From Akkermansia muciniphila (GTDB lineage Bacteria; Verrucomicrobiota; Verrucomicrobiia; Verrucomicrobiales; Akkermansiaceae), in the NCBI GenBank assembly GCA_945874895.1, contig CAMCIC010000008.1:62001-126000 (forward strand): a DNA stretch of 64,000 nucleotides, written 5' to 3'. Below are positions 9,200-18,235 of this stretch, in pieces. The notes beneath the pieces are model-generated. The model had not been told where the DNA came from and did not search any database. It saw nothing but the letters and a program-made list of their open reading frames with translations. Position 1 is the first letter of the stretch. Every line of letters starts with the position of its first letter. Both the position numbers and the translations under genes were made by a program.

Positions 9200-10595
9200 A
9201 TCGCAACGATTTCTCCAACGCTTGCATGCGTTGCCACATTCCCTTCACACGCTCGGGTTGCTCTGCGGCGCGATCGTAGCGTTCACCCAAATCGTGTTCT
9301 ACCTGAAACAGTAGAGGTTTTTCAGGACTGGCACTGAAACCATCGTAATCGCCCGTCTGGCTGATCAGGCGCACGTGCAATTTCCACGGACCTTCACGAT
9401 AGGCGTTCGCTTCGTTTGTCGCGCCCGAATAAAGTAGGGCAAAGGGCGCGAGGGGGTGGCGAAATCGATCTGGCATGAGCAGGGGCCGGATGTCCCGGCC
9501 ATCCATCTTGCTCTCTAGCGATGCTCCGCATACTGCAAGAACGGTGGGCATCACATCGAGAGTGCTGGCGGGCTCCAACTGACGCTTCGCCTGAATCACA
9601 CCAGGCCAATAAAAAATCCCTGGCACCCGATGCCCCCCTTCCCAATTCGAGCCTTTGCCGTCGCGAAACGGCTGGGCGTAGCCGATGTGCATGCGGGCCT
9701 CGCCATACTTCGGATCGTTTGCCGTTTTTTGAAACCGAATCCACGGACCGTTGTCAGAAGAAAAAATCACCAACGTGTTTTCCCGCAGACCCGCTTGTTC
9801 GATCGTGGTGAGAATGCGTGCGACCGAGTCGTCGATCTCCGCCATCACATCACCCAACAACCCGCGACGCGATTTTCCGCGGTAAGCGGCATCGACATGC
9901 AATCCGAGATGCGGCTGGTTGTAGGCGAGGTAGGTAAAAAACGGCTTATCCTTCTGACGTGTGATAAAATCGATAGCGGCATCGGTGTAGCGTTTGGTCA
10001 GTGAATCCGACCGATCCTTTTGCGACGGCAGATGTTTCGCGATGACCTTGTATCCCGCAATCGGTTCCGTTCCTGTGGGATCGGATTGGAGCAATTGGGC
10101 ATCGGCGTAATCGTGAGAGACATTCGTACCCAGCCATTCTTGAAATCCGTGTGCCAGCGGCAAGGTAGCGGCGGACATTTGATTCTTGGCATTCGGATTT
10201 CCCAAATGCCATTTGCCGAACATGCCTGTGGCATAGCCGCGCTGTTGCAAAGCCTCCGCAATCGTTACTTCCTCGGCCCGCAAATGCGATTTGCTGTCTG
10301 GATTGATCACCCAAGAGCCCAATCCCGAGCGCTGGGGATATCGCCCGGTGAGCAGCGAGTAACGCGAAGCACTGCAAGCCGGCGAGGTCACGTAAAACTG
10401 GGTAAAATTCACTCCCTGCTCCGCCATACGGGCGATGTTCGGTGTCTCGATCACCGGATTGCCGTGATGCGAGTAATCGCCATAACCACTATCGTCAAGG
10501 TAGATCAAAATCACGTTCGGGCGATCCATCGCCTCGCGAGCCTGCGTCATTCCCGCCAGCAACAACAGCAAGGTCACCCAAGATTTCATGCGCAT
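9198..10595 (-). CDS. sulfatase (arylsulfatase family)
   Basis: Signal peptide, RPNVILIYLDDSGYGDYSHHGNP, CSASRYSLLTGRYPQRSG, GKWHLG, SSDNGPW. Confidence 0.92.
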   Translation of the reverse strand: MRMKSWVTLLLLLAGMTQAREAMDRPNVILIYLDDSGYGDYSHHGNPVIETPNIARMAEQGVNFTQFYVTSPACSASRYSLLTGRYPQRSGLGSWVINPDSKSHLRAEEVTIAEALQQRGYATGMFGKWHLGNPNAKNQMSAATLPLAHGFQEWLGTNVSHDYADAQLLQSDPTGTEPIAGYKVIAKHLPSQKDRSDSLTKRYTDAAIDFITRQKDKPFFTYLAYNQPHLGLHVDAAYRGKSRRGLLGDVMAEIDDSVARILTTIEQAGLRENTLVIFSSDNGPWIRFQKTANDPKYGEARMHIGYAQPFRDGKGSNWEGGHRVPGIFYWPGVIQAKRQLEPASTLDVMPTVLAVCGASLESKMDGRDIRPLLMPDRFRHPLAPFALLYSGATNEANAYREGPWKLHVRLISQTGDYDGFSASPEKPLLFQVEHDLGERYDRAAEQPERVKGMWQRMQALEKSLR

Positions 10596-10601
10596 GATAC
10601 G

Positions 10602-11348
10602 TCAGCGCGGCAGCAGAATTTTCTCCTGATCGAGACCGGTGATGCGCTTGAGTCCGGTGAGCATACGCCAGAGCGTGCCGCCGAGAAAAACTAGCAAAGG
10701 CAAGCCGATCACCACAAAGCCCCAGAAGGTGATTTTGCCCACCTTCTCGTTGTAGAGTTCGCGTGCATTGGCGGCGTTGTGATCGAGTCCACCGAGGAAA
10801 TGCAGGGCCAGCCCGAGATTCAGCACGGTGCTGATGAGAAAGGAACAGGCGAACAACAATGTGCAGTGCCATAGCAACCTGGCATATTCCGCCTGCGTTC
10901 CCTTCTCGGTCACCGTCTGCTCGATGAGAGGAATGTTGAAGACCGAATCGTTATAGAGAAACGCCTGCATCAATGGTGACTTGGTGCGGTGGGAAAAAAG
11001 AACTGCGAATCCGAGCACAAATGGAATGCAAGCCTCCTTGATGCCGAAGAGCAAGGCGGCATTCGGTTTGACCGTGCCGTCCTGATTCCACAGATAAATT
11101 GTGAGACCGCCGGTCAATGCCACGGAAACCAAACCGAGAAAGGAGAAAAAATTCGCCTTCTTCGTTTTGTAGAAAAACCAGATGCCATACGCCAGTGGCG
11201 GCAGCAGTGCGACAAGCATCGCGTAGGTAGGACCGATGTGCCACATCTTTCCGCCTTCCTTGCTCATGGAGCTGAGCGCGAACACTGGGATCAGCACATT
11301 GATCAGAATGTTGTGCAGCGGGTTTTCTTGCTCTGGGTTTTTGGCCAT
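10602..11348 (-). CDS. VC0807-like integral membrane protein
   Basis: Multiple hydrophobic segments; 6 bp upstream of the sulfatase ORF on the same strand. Confidence 0.6.
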   Translation of the reverse strand: MAKNPEQENPLHNILINVLIPVFALSSMSKEGGKMWHIGPTYAMLVALLPPLAYGIWFFYKTKKANFFSFLGLVSVALTGGLTIYLWNQDGTVKPNAALLFGIKEACIPFVLGFAVLFSHRTKSPLMQAFLYNDSVFNIPLIEQTVTEKGTQAEYARLLWHCTLLFACSFLISTVLNLGLALHFLGGLDHNAANARELYNEKVGKITFWGFVVIGLPLLVFLGGTLWRMLTGLKRITGLDQEKILLPR

Positions 11349-11378
11349 AAAAGAAAATGGGCGGACCGCGGCCCGCCC
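11349..11378 (-). terminator. terminator-like hairpin downstream of fba
   Basis: On the - strand GGGCGGgccgcggtCCGCCC followed by ATTTTCTTTT. Confidence 0.55.
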
Positions 11379-11393
11379 GAGATTGAGAATTCG

Positions 11394-12425
11394 TTAGACC
11401 GTACCAAAGATCGTCTTACCGGTGGAAAGCAGGTCATCGCAAGCCTCCTTGAGACGGTTCGCCAGACCGATTTCGGCTTTTTTCAGATAAGAACGGGGAT
11501 CGTAGAGCTTCTTATCGCCCACCTCACCATCGATCTTGAGCACGCCCTCGATGTTCTGGCAGATGTGGGTGACGATGGGACGCGTGAAGGCGTATTGGGT
11601 ATCGGTATCGATGTTCATTTTCACCACACCATAGCCGAGGGTTTCGCGGATTTCCTCCAGCTCGGTGCCGGAACCGCCGTGGAATACGAGGTCCATTTCG
11701 GCAGCGGCGCCGTATTTGTCGGTCACAGCTTTCTGGCCATCGCGCAGAATCGTGGGCTTGAGTTTCACCGCGCCGGGCTTGTAGGAACCATGCACGTTGC
11801 CGAAGGTCGCGGCGAAGAGGAATCGGCCGATGGGGCTGAGAGCCTCATAGACATCCACCATGTCCTCGGGCGTGGTGTAGAGTTTTTCGGCAGGCAGGCC
11901 GGAAGTATCGTGGCCGTCTTCTTCTCCACCGACGCAACCGGCTTCAACTTCAAGAATGATGCCCAGCTCCGCGCACTCCTTGAGCAGCTCTTTGGAAATC
12001 GCGAGGTTTTCTTCCAAGGGCACCACCGAGCCATCAAACATGTGACTTTGGAACAAAGGCCCCTTGCCCTCGGCAATGCGTTCGCGGGAGGCTTGCAGCA
12101 GCGGCTTCAGGAAGGAATCCACAGCGGAGGGGTGGCAGTGGTCGGTATGAAGAGCCACCAGCACATTGTATTTCTCCGCAAGACGGTGAGCGGCCTCGGC
12201 CAATACGATGGCGCCGAATGCCTCATTGCCCACGCTGGTGCCGGAAGCGAACTTGCCGCCGCCCGTGGAAACCTGGATGATGCCGTCGGACTTCGATTCA
12301 GCGAAGGCACGCAGCGCCCCATTGATGGTGGTGATGCTGGTGACGTTGATCGCGGGATAAGCATAACCGCCCTTCTGAGCGGCATCGAGCATGGCACGGT
12401 ATTGAGCGGGAGTAGCGATAGGCAT
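11394..12425 (-). CDS. fba: class II fructose-bisphosphate aldolase
   Basis: YAYPAINVTSITTINGALRAF...ALHTDHCHPS...VEAGCVGGEEDG...ATFGNVHGSYKPG...VFHGGSGT...KMNIDTDTQYAFT. Confidence 0.96.
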   Translation of the reverse strand: MPIATPAQYRAMLDAAQKGGYAYPAINVTSITTINGALRAFAESKSDGIIQVSTGGGKFASGTSVGNEAFGAIVLAEAAHRLAEKYNVLVALHTDHCHPSAVDSFLKPLLQASRERIAEGKGPLFQSHMFDGSVVPLEENLAISKELLKECAELGIILEVEAGCVGGEEDGHDTSGLPAEKLYTTPEDMVDVYEALSPIGRFLFAATFGNVHGSYKPGAVKLKPTILRDGQKAVTDKYGAAAEMDLVFHGGSGTELEEIRETLGYGVVKMNIDTDTQYAFTRPIVTHICQNIEGVLKIDGEVGDKKLYDPRSYLKKAEIGLANRLKEACDDLLSTGKTIFGTV

Positions 12426-12498
12426 GACGACGGAGTTTTAGGCGCTGCAGACCATCATGACAAGCACTTTCGGGTGAAGGCAATGTTGCATGATCGTT

Positions 12499-12981
12499 TC
12501 ATTTCACCGTGCAGGAATCAACCCGCAGCACCCGAATGGTGGTCGACTTTTCATTTTTTTTGATGTCCCTTTTCAGCACAGAGAACTCGATGATCGCAGA
12601 AGTGGTCAGCGTGCCACCACCGTTCTCCTGATACTCCACTTTGAAATGGTTGTTGTTCGCCTCCATCAATCGATATCGTTTGAAGCCGCTCGCGTCGGTT
12701 GCGCGAAATACGGTCCAACCGTCTTGATGCTTGACTTCGTCATTCGCGAACTGATTGCGGTTCTTCTCAACGGCATCGAGATTGATTTCCGTAACCACCG
12801 GATTTTCCCTATCGGCATCCCAGCATAAAACCAGGCTAAAGACTTGTGGATGTGCCTTGAAATCAAGTGCTGCGTCAACCCGGCTCTGGGCAGGAACCCG
12901 TAGACTTGTGATGCCTAAAACCATCGTAGCAGCTATGATTTTTCGTGCAATGAGTGGTGAAAAAAAGAACGATCGGGTCAT
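12499..12981 (-). CDS. hypothetical secreted protein
   Basis: 160-aa ORF with N-terminal signal-like segment (FFFSPLIARKIIAATMVLGITSLRVPAQS); no family recognised. Confidence 0.55.
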   Translation of the reverse strand: MTRSFFFSPLIARKIIAATMVLGITSLRVPAQSRVDAALDFKAHPQVFSLVLCWDADRENPVVTEINLDAVEKNRNQFANDEVKHQDGWTVFRATDASGFKRYRLMEANNNHFKVEYQENGGGTLTTSAIIEFSVLKRDIKKNEKSTTIRVLRVDSCTVK

Positions 12982-13154
12982 ATCTATCGTGTTTTTTTAT
13001 GAATGATCAAGTGATGCGGAGCAAGAGACAGAATGACATGAGTCTTGCTGATCGCGATCATGAAGAATGCAGAAAATCCTGTCGATCACCATCGTCATTT
13101 TTTTCTTCGCTTCATGACACATGGTTTTGTTCGGATTTTTTTCGCGCGTCGTTG

Positions 13155-13193
13155 AAAAAAAATCCCCTTGAGAACACTTTTGCTCTCAAGGGG
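13155..13193 (-). terminator. intrinsic terminator downstream of gnd
   Basis: Perfect 10-bp stem CCCCTTGAGA / TCTCAAGGGG with T8 tract on the - strand (GAAAAAAAAT on +). Confidence 0.9.
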
Positions 13194-13221
13194 AAAAATA
13201 CGATGGATCCAAAATAGGGAA

Positions 13222-14640
13222 TCAACCAATCACATCCGGCCAGCTGGTGTGGAAGAATTCGCCACGTGGCTTGTCCGTGCGCTCGTAGGTGTGGGCGCCG
13301 AAGAAGTCGCGCTGGGCTTGCAGTAGGTTCGCGGGCAGGACGGCACTGCGGTAGCTGTCGTAGTAGCCGAGTGAAGCACTGAAGGCTGGAACGGGGATGC
13401 CGTTGATGGTGGCGAGGGCCACGATCTCGCGCCAGTTTTGCTGGAACTCGTTGAGGAGATTCTTGAAGAACGGCGCAAGCATGAGGTTGCTCAGCTCAGG
13501 ATTGCTGCGGTAGGCGTCCGTGATGTCGTTGAGGAAACGCGCGCGGATGATGCAACCACCGCGCCAGATGGCGGCGATTTTCCCGAGGTCGAGGTTCCAC
13601 TGCTTCTCGGCACCCATGGACTTGATGAGGTCGAGACCCTGAGCGTAGGAAATGATTTTCGAAGCGAAAAGCGCATCGTGCACTCTTTTCACCAACTCGG
13701 CTTTGTCGCCGGTGATGTTTGCCTTAGGCCCTTGCAGCTCGGCGCTGGCGGCCACGCGTTTTTCCTTCATCGAGGAAAGGATGCGTGCTTCCACGGCGGC
13801 ATTGATCGTGGAGATCACGACCGCATTTTCGACGGCATTCATGATGGTCCACTTGCCAGTGCCTTTTTGACCGGCGGTGTCGAGGATGACATCGACGAGA
13901 GCCTTGCCGGTCTCGGGGTCGTTTTGTTTGAAAATTTCCGCTGTGATCTGGATCAAGTAGCTTTCGAGGTCGCCATTGTTCCAGTCTGTAAAGACCTGTC
14001 CGAGCTCAGCCGCAGAGAACCCAGCGGCTTTGAAGATGTTATAGGCCTCGCAGATCAGCTGCATATCACCGTATTCGATGCCATTGTGGATCATTTTTAC
14101 GTAGTGACCTGCACCGCCGGGACCGATGTGGGTCACGCAGGGCTCGCCATCGACTTTGGCGGAAATGGATTCGAAAATGGGCTTCATCACATCCCAGGTA
14201 GAAAGCGGACCGCCGGGCATGATGGAGGGGCCTTTGCGGGCACCTTCTTCGCCACCGGAAACACCAGCTCCGATGAAACGCAGGCCTTTTGCCGAGAGAT
14301 AGGCATCGCGACGCTCGGTGTCAGTGTAAAGCGAGTTGCCGCCATCGATGATGATATCGCCTTGATCGAGCAGCGGGATCAGTTGTTCGATCACTGCGTC
14401 CACGGGGCCACCGGCTTTCACCATGATCTGGATTTTGCGCGGTGTGGCGAGAGATTGCACGAACTCTTCAAGAGTCTTCGAGCCGACAAGTTTTTTGTCG
14501 GGGTGAGCCGCGATGAATTCATCGGTAGTGGCGGTGGTGCGGTTGTAGACGCTGACTTGAAAGCCGCGCGATTCCACATTGAGAACGAGATTTTGGCCCA
14601 TGACGGCCAGTCCGATAAGTCCGAAGTCGCTTTTGCTCAT
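13222..14640 (-). CDS. gnd: 6-phosphogluconate dehydrogenase (decarboxylating)
   Basis: MSKSDFGLIGLAVMGQNLVLNVESRGFQVSVYNRT...GAGVSGGEEGARKGPSIMPGG...KMIHNGIEYGDMQLICEAY. Confidence 0.96.
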   Translation of the reverse strand: MSKSDFGLIGLAVMGQNLVLNVESRGFQVSVYNRTTATTDEFIAAHPDKKLVGSKTLEEFVQSLATPRKIQIMVKAGGPVDAVIEQLIPLLDQGDIIIDGGNSLYTDTERRDAYLSAKGLRFIGAGVSGGEEGARKGPSIMPGGPLSTWDVMKPIFESISAKVDGEPCVTHIGPGGAGHYVKMIHNGIEYGDMQLICEAYNIFKAAGFSAAELGQVFTDWNNGDLESYLIQITAEIFKQNDPETGKALVDVILDTAGQKGTGKWTIMNAVENAVVISTINAAVEARILSSMKEKRVAASAELQGPKANITGDKAELVKRVHDALFASKIISYAQGLDLIKSMGAEKQWNLDLGKIAAIWRGGCIIRARFLNDITDAYRSNPELSNLMLAPFFKNLLNEFQQNWREIVALATINGIPVPAFSASLGYYDSYRSAVLPANLLQAQRDFFGAHTYERTDKPRGEFFHTSWPDVIG

Positions 14641-14783
14641 GGTGATGGAAGTTTGAATCGCGCTTGGCATAGGAGAAATGCCGCCCTCGCGCAACCCCTA
14701 GTTTCGGCATATCAAAGAAATTTGCGAGAGGTAAGGCGCCGATTTGGGTCCGCAACTTCACTTGGATCGGGTTTCCCACGTTT

Positions 14784-15536
14784 TTATTTCCAAACATCCC
14801 AGAGGAGTTTGAAGGTCATGCTGAAAACGACGACGAGAAAAACTGGGCGAATGAAAGCTGAACCGCGATGGATCACGAGGCCGGATCCGATGCGTGCGCC
14901 TAACAACTGACCGGCGATCATCGCAAGGGCGGCGCGGAAATCGACATGCCCAGCATGGAGGAAAAACACCAATGCGCCGAGGTTGCTGGCGAGATTCATA
15001 GCCTTAGTGTAGCCCGTTGCGTCGCGCAGCTCCATGCCTTGAACTGCGACGAGGGCGAGCAGCCAGAATGAGCCGCAGCCGGGACCGAAAAAGCCATCGT
15101 AAGCCCCTAGGATCACGCCGAAGGTCAGAGCGAATGCCAAATGACCCATCCGACGAGTTTCAACCGCAAGCCCGAAGCGCCGATTCATCGCGGTATACAA
15201 CGCCACTGCCGCGAGCAACCAAGGGATAAGCAGACGCAGCGAGTCTTTCGACACCAGGGTCACCGCCCAAGCTCCCATCGCACTGGCCAGAAATGACGCC
15301 ACTACCCCCCATGGCAAAGCCGGCGTTTTCATCAATCCGGCACGGTGATAGCGCCATACGGTCAAGGTGGTGCCGCAGGCGGATTGCAGCTTGTTCGTGC
15401 CCAAGGCCAAATGCGCGGGCACCCCAACCGCGAGCAATGACGGCACAGTGATCAAACCACCGCCGCCGGCGATGGCATCGATCAGGCCGCCAGCAAATCC
15501 GGCAACGAATAACAACGCGTAGGCGAGTTCGGACAT
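14784..15536 (-). CDS. TSUP/TauE-SafE family permease
   Basis: MSELAYALLFVAGFAGGLIDAIAGGGGLITVPSLLAVGVPAHLALGTNKLQSACGT; start placed at ATG 15536, downstream of the ORF-track start. Confidence 0.88.
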   Translation of the reverse strand: MSELAYALLFVAGFAGGLIDAIAGGGGLITVPSLLAVGVPAHLALGTNKLQSACGTTLTVWRYHRAGLMKTPALPWGVVASFLASAMGAWAVTLVSKDSLRLLIPWLLAAVALYTAMNRRFGLAVETRRMGHLAFALTFGVILGAYDGFFGPGCGSFWLLALVAVQGMELRDATGYTKAMNLASNLGALVFFLHAGHVDFRAALAMIAGQLLGARIGSGLVIHRGSAFIRPVFLVVVFSMTFKLLWDVWK

Positions 15537-15640
15537 CCAGCGCCACGTTGCGTTTGCCACTGCGCACTGACAAGCCCGAATCAATCGCGCGCCTCGATGT
15601 TTTCGGAAAGCATGATGCGATCGCTGCGTATGATCATGAC

Positions 15641-16522
15641 ATGACCCGCGCCCTCGCCACGCTTCTTGCCCTTCTCTGGCTCCCCTGTGCCCAGGCGCAA
15701 AACCAGTTCGATGGTCCAACTGGCAAACCATACGTCTACAAGACATCCGCGGGAAAGGAACGGAAAATGGAACTCTTTTTCCCGCCGAACCACGACCCAA
15801 AATCCGCTCGGGTGCCCGGCATGATTCTGTTTCACGGCGGCGGCTGGCAAGGCGGCCATCTCTCACAATTCCGCGCCGCCTGCGCCTACTTCGCCAAGCG
15901 CGGTCTGGTATGCGCCACCGCCGAATACCAAATGCTCGACAAGCAAGGCAAAGCCGCTTTGCCCGCTGGCACATCGTTCAAACGAGTCTGCGTGACCGAT
16001 GCTACATCCGCGATCCGTTGGTTCAAGAGCAACGCCGCCATGCTTGGCATGGACCCCGCGCGCGTGATCACTGGTGGCGGCAGTGCGGGCGGTCACATCA
16101 GCGCTCTGGCTACCATGAATCCTGCGCTCAACGATCCAAAGGATCCGCAAGACATTGACACCAAAGTCGTGGCATATCTGTGGTTCAACCCCGCGTTCGC
16201 GACCGATGACACCAAGGACCCAGAAATCGACATTCTCACCCACATGAACGCTGGACTCGTACCCAGTATCGTTTTTTTCGGCGATCAAGATGAATGGAAA
16301 AAAGGCTGGGACATCGCCCATGACAAATGGAAAAAACTCGGGGTGAAGGATTTGCAACTCCACATGGCCAAGGGACAAAAACACAGCTTTTTTAATAAAG
16401 ATCCATGGCGCACGGTCACACTCATCGCCGCTGACGAGTTTCTCGTGAAACACGGACTCCTGACCGGCAAATCCACCCTGCAAGCACCTGCCAGCGGCGA
16501 ATCGCTGATACAGGCTCCCTAA
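15641..16522 (+). CDS. alpha/beta hydrolase (acetylxylan-esterase/lipase-like), secreted
   Basis: Signal peptide MTRALATLLALLWLPCAQAQ, HGGGWQGG oxyanion motif, GGGSAGGH nucleophile elbow, C-terminal H in GQKHSFFN. Confidence 0.85.
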   Translation: MTRALATLLALLWLPCAQAQNQFDGPTGKPYVYKTSAGKERKMELFFPPNHDPKSARVPGMILFHGGGWQGGHLSQFRAACAYFAKRGLVCATAEYQMLDKQGKAALPAGTSFKRVCVTDATSAIRWFKSNAAMLGMDPARVITGGGSAGGHISALATMNPALNDPKDPQDIDTKVVAYLWFNPAFATDDTKDPEIDILTHMNAGLVPSIVFFGDQDEWKKGWDIAHDKWKKLGVKDLQLHMAKGQKHSFFNKDPWRTVTLIAADEFLVKHGLLTGKSTLQAPASGESLIQAP

Positions 16523-16619
16523 CAAGTCCGGCAGTCTTGATTTCTGCTGCCTCACACTGCGCGTGACATCATCCGGTTTCGGGCTTGCCGCAACATGACT
16601 GCCACCCTACAGTCGCTGC

Positions 16620-17933
16620 GTGACATCGACCCCTTATGGCATCGGACTAGCAGGCTGCGGCACTGTCGGCACAGGCGTGATCCGCGCCCTGCAACGAAAC
16701 GGCGAACTCATCCGGCAGCGCTGCGGCGGCTCCATCGAAATGAGCGTCAAGCGCATCCTGGTGCGCGACCGCGACAAACCTCGACACGAGACAGTGGATG
16801 CATCGTTAATCACGACGGATTGGCAAACGCTGGTGGATGATCCTACAGTCCACATCGTGGTGGAACTCATCGGTGGCACCGGACTGGCGTTCGACATCGT
16901 CGCGCGCGCCCTCAGCTTACGCAAACCGGTGGTCACCGGCAACAAGGCGCTGCTGGCGGAGCGTGGTGCGGAGCTTTTCGCTCTGTCGAAACAGCACAAC
17001 ACGCCCATTCATTTCGAGGCCGCGGTAGCTGGGGGCATTCCCATCATCAAGACCGTGCAGGAAGCCTTCATCGGCAACCGCATCAAGGCGATGTGCGGCA
17101 TCATCAATGGCACCAGCAATTACATCTTGCAGCGGATGTCAGAGGCTAAGCTCGACTTCGCCACCGCCTTGCGGGAAGCACAGGATTTAGGCTATGCCGA
17201 GTCTGACCCCACCCTCGATGTGAACGGTTGGGATGCCGCGCACAAGGCGATTCTGTTAGCCACCCTCGCCTATGGTTTCCCGATTTCACCCGCGCTGGTT
17301 CATGTGGCGGGTATCGAGCAGGTCAAACCCATCGACATCGATTTCGCCCAACAACTGGGCTACGTGGTGAAACTTCTGGCTGTGATCCGCCAGCACGACG
17401 ATGAATCGATCGAATTGCGTCTGCAGCCTTCCTTTGTCAGCAAGCATCATATCCTCGCCTCGGTGAACGGTGTATTCAACGCCGTGGCCGTGCATGGTGA
17501 CGGCGTGGGAGAATCACTATTTTACGGTCGTGGTGCCGGTGAGGATCCCACTGCCTCCGCAGTAGTGGCCGACCTCGTCGAGGCCGCGCGCTCCCTGGCT
17601 CATAAACTGCCGCACCGTGGATTCCTGCCCTGGGGCAAGGAGGGTCGCTTGCTCCCGATCGAAGAAACGCGCACCGCGTATTACGTGCGCTTCGATGTTA
17701 CCGATCGACCCGGAGTTGTGGCGGAAATTGCGACCGTATTGGCGCAGCACCGCATTGGCATCAGCGGCACTCATTCCCCCGTTAATCCGGAAAACCCCGA
17801 TGCCGAATTCGTAGACATGGTCTTCCTGCTTCACAGTTGCCCCTTTGGCCTGCTGCAACAGGCGCTGCGCGAAATTGCCGCTCTCAACTGCGTCAACTCC
17901 GAGCCCGTGGTGTTCCGCATCGAACAAATTTGA
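16620..17933 (+). CDS. hom: homoserine dehydrogenase
   Basis: IGLAGCGTVGTGVIRAL...VTGNKALLA...EAAVAGGIPIIKTVQEAFIGNRI...GIINGTSNYIL...AQDLGYAESDPTLDVNGWDAAHK; C-terminal ACT domain. Confidence 0.95.
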   Translation: MTSTPYGIGLAGCGTVGTGVIRALQRNGELIRQRCGGSIEMSVKRILVRDRDKPRHETVDASLITTDWQTLVDDPTVHIVVELIGGTGLAFDIVARALSLRKPVVTGNKALLAERGAELFALSKQHNTPIHFEAAVAGGIPIIKTVQEAFIGNRIKAMCGIINGTSNYILQRMSEAKLDFATALREAQDLGYAESDPTLDVNGWDAAHKAILLATLAYGFPISPALVHVAGIEQVKPIDIDFAQQLGYVVKLLAVIRQHDDESIELRLQPSFVSKHHILASVNGVFNAVAVHGDGVGESLFYGRGAGEDPTASAVVADLVEAARSLAHKLPHRGFLPWGKEGRLLPIEETRTAYYVRFDVTDRPGVVAEIATVLAQHRIGISGTHSPVNPENPDAEFVDMVFLLHSCPFGLLQQALREIAALNCVNSEPVVFRIEQI

Positions 17934-18172
17934 TGGAGCGAAATCAATTCGTTTTCTGAGTCAAAATTTTGATCCATTGCGGCATAGTCTACCGGATTTT
18001 TTCCGTAAAAACGGACCGCATCAACAGGTCGAAAATTTTTCACGTTCATCGATCTCTTGCATTCTACCGCTTGAGGCCCAGAACTGTTGCTTCTGGTCTC
18101 TAGGCTGTCTTCCTACACACCTTTGGTGCGGGATGGTAGAATTGCTCGGAAAAATACATCGTATTTTTTGCA

Positions 18173-18208
18173 TAAAAAAACACGAGGGAGCCGGAACTCC
18201 CCCGTGTG
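18173..18208 (-). terminator. intrinsic terminator of the 761-aa lipoprotein gene
   Basis: CACGAGGGAG ccggaa CTCCCCCGTG hairpin with T7 on the - strand. Confidence 0.8.
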
Positions 18209-18235
18209 ATCTTTTCCAAAAAAAGCGGAATCCGA

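Noticed and set aside
10989-12563. 524-aa + strand ORF
   Set aside because: Antisense to the clear fba gene and the membrane protein gene; composition (His/Gly/Glu/Val-rich, no motifs) is typical of shadow ORFs in GC-rich DNA.
12954-13217. 87-aa + ORF in the intergenic region upstream of the gnd terminator
   Set aside because: Overlaps the hypothetical - strand gene end and the gnd terminator stem; no homology-like features.
13438-14910. 490-aa + strand ORF
   Set aside because: Lies entirely opposite gnd and its upstream region; shadow ORF.
15863-16555. 230-aa - strand ORF
   Set aside because: Antisense to the alpha/beta hydrolase gene.
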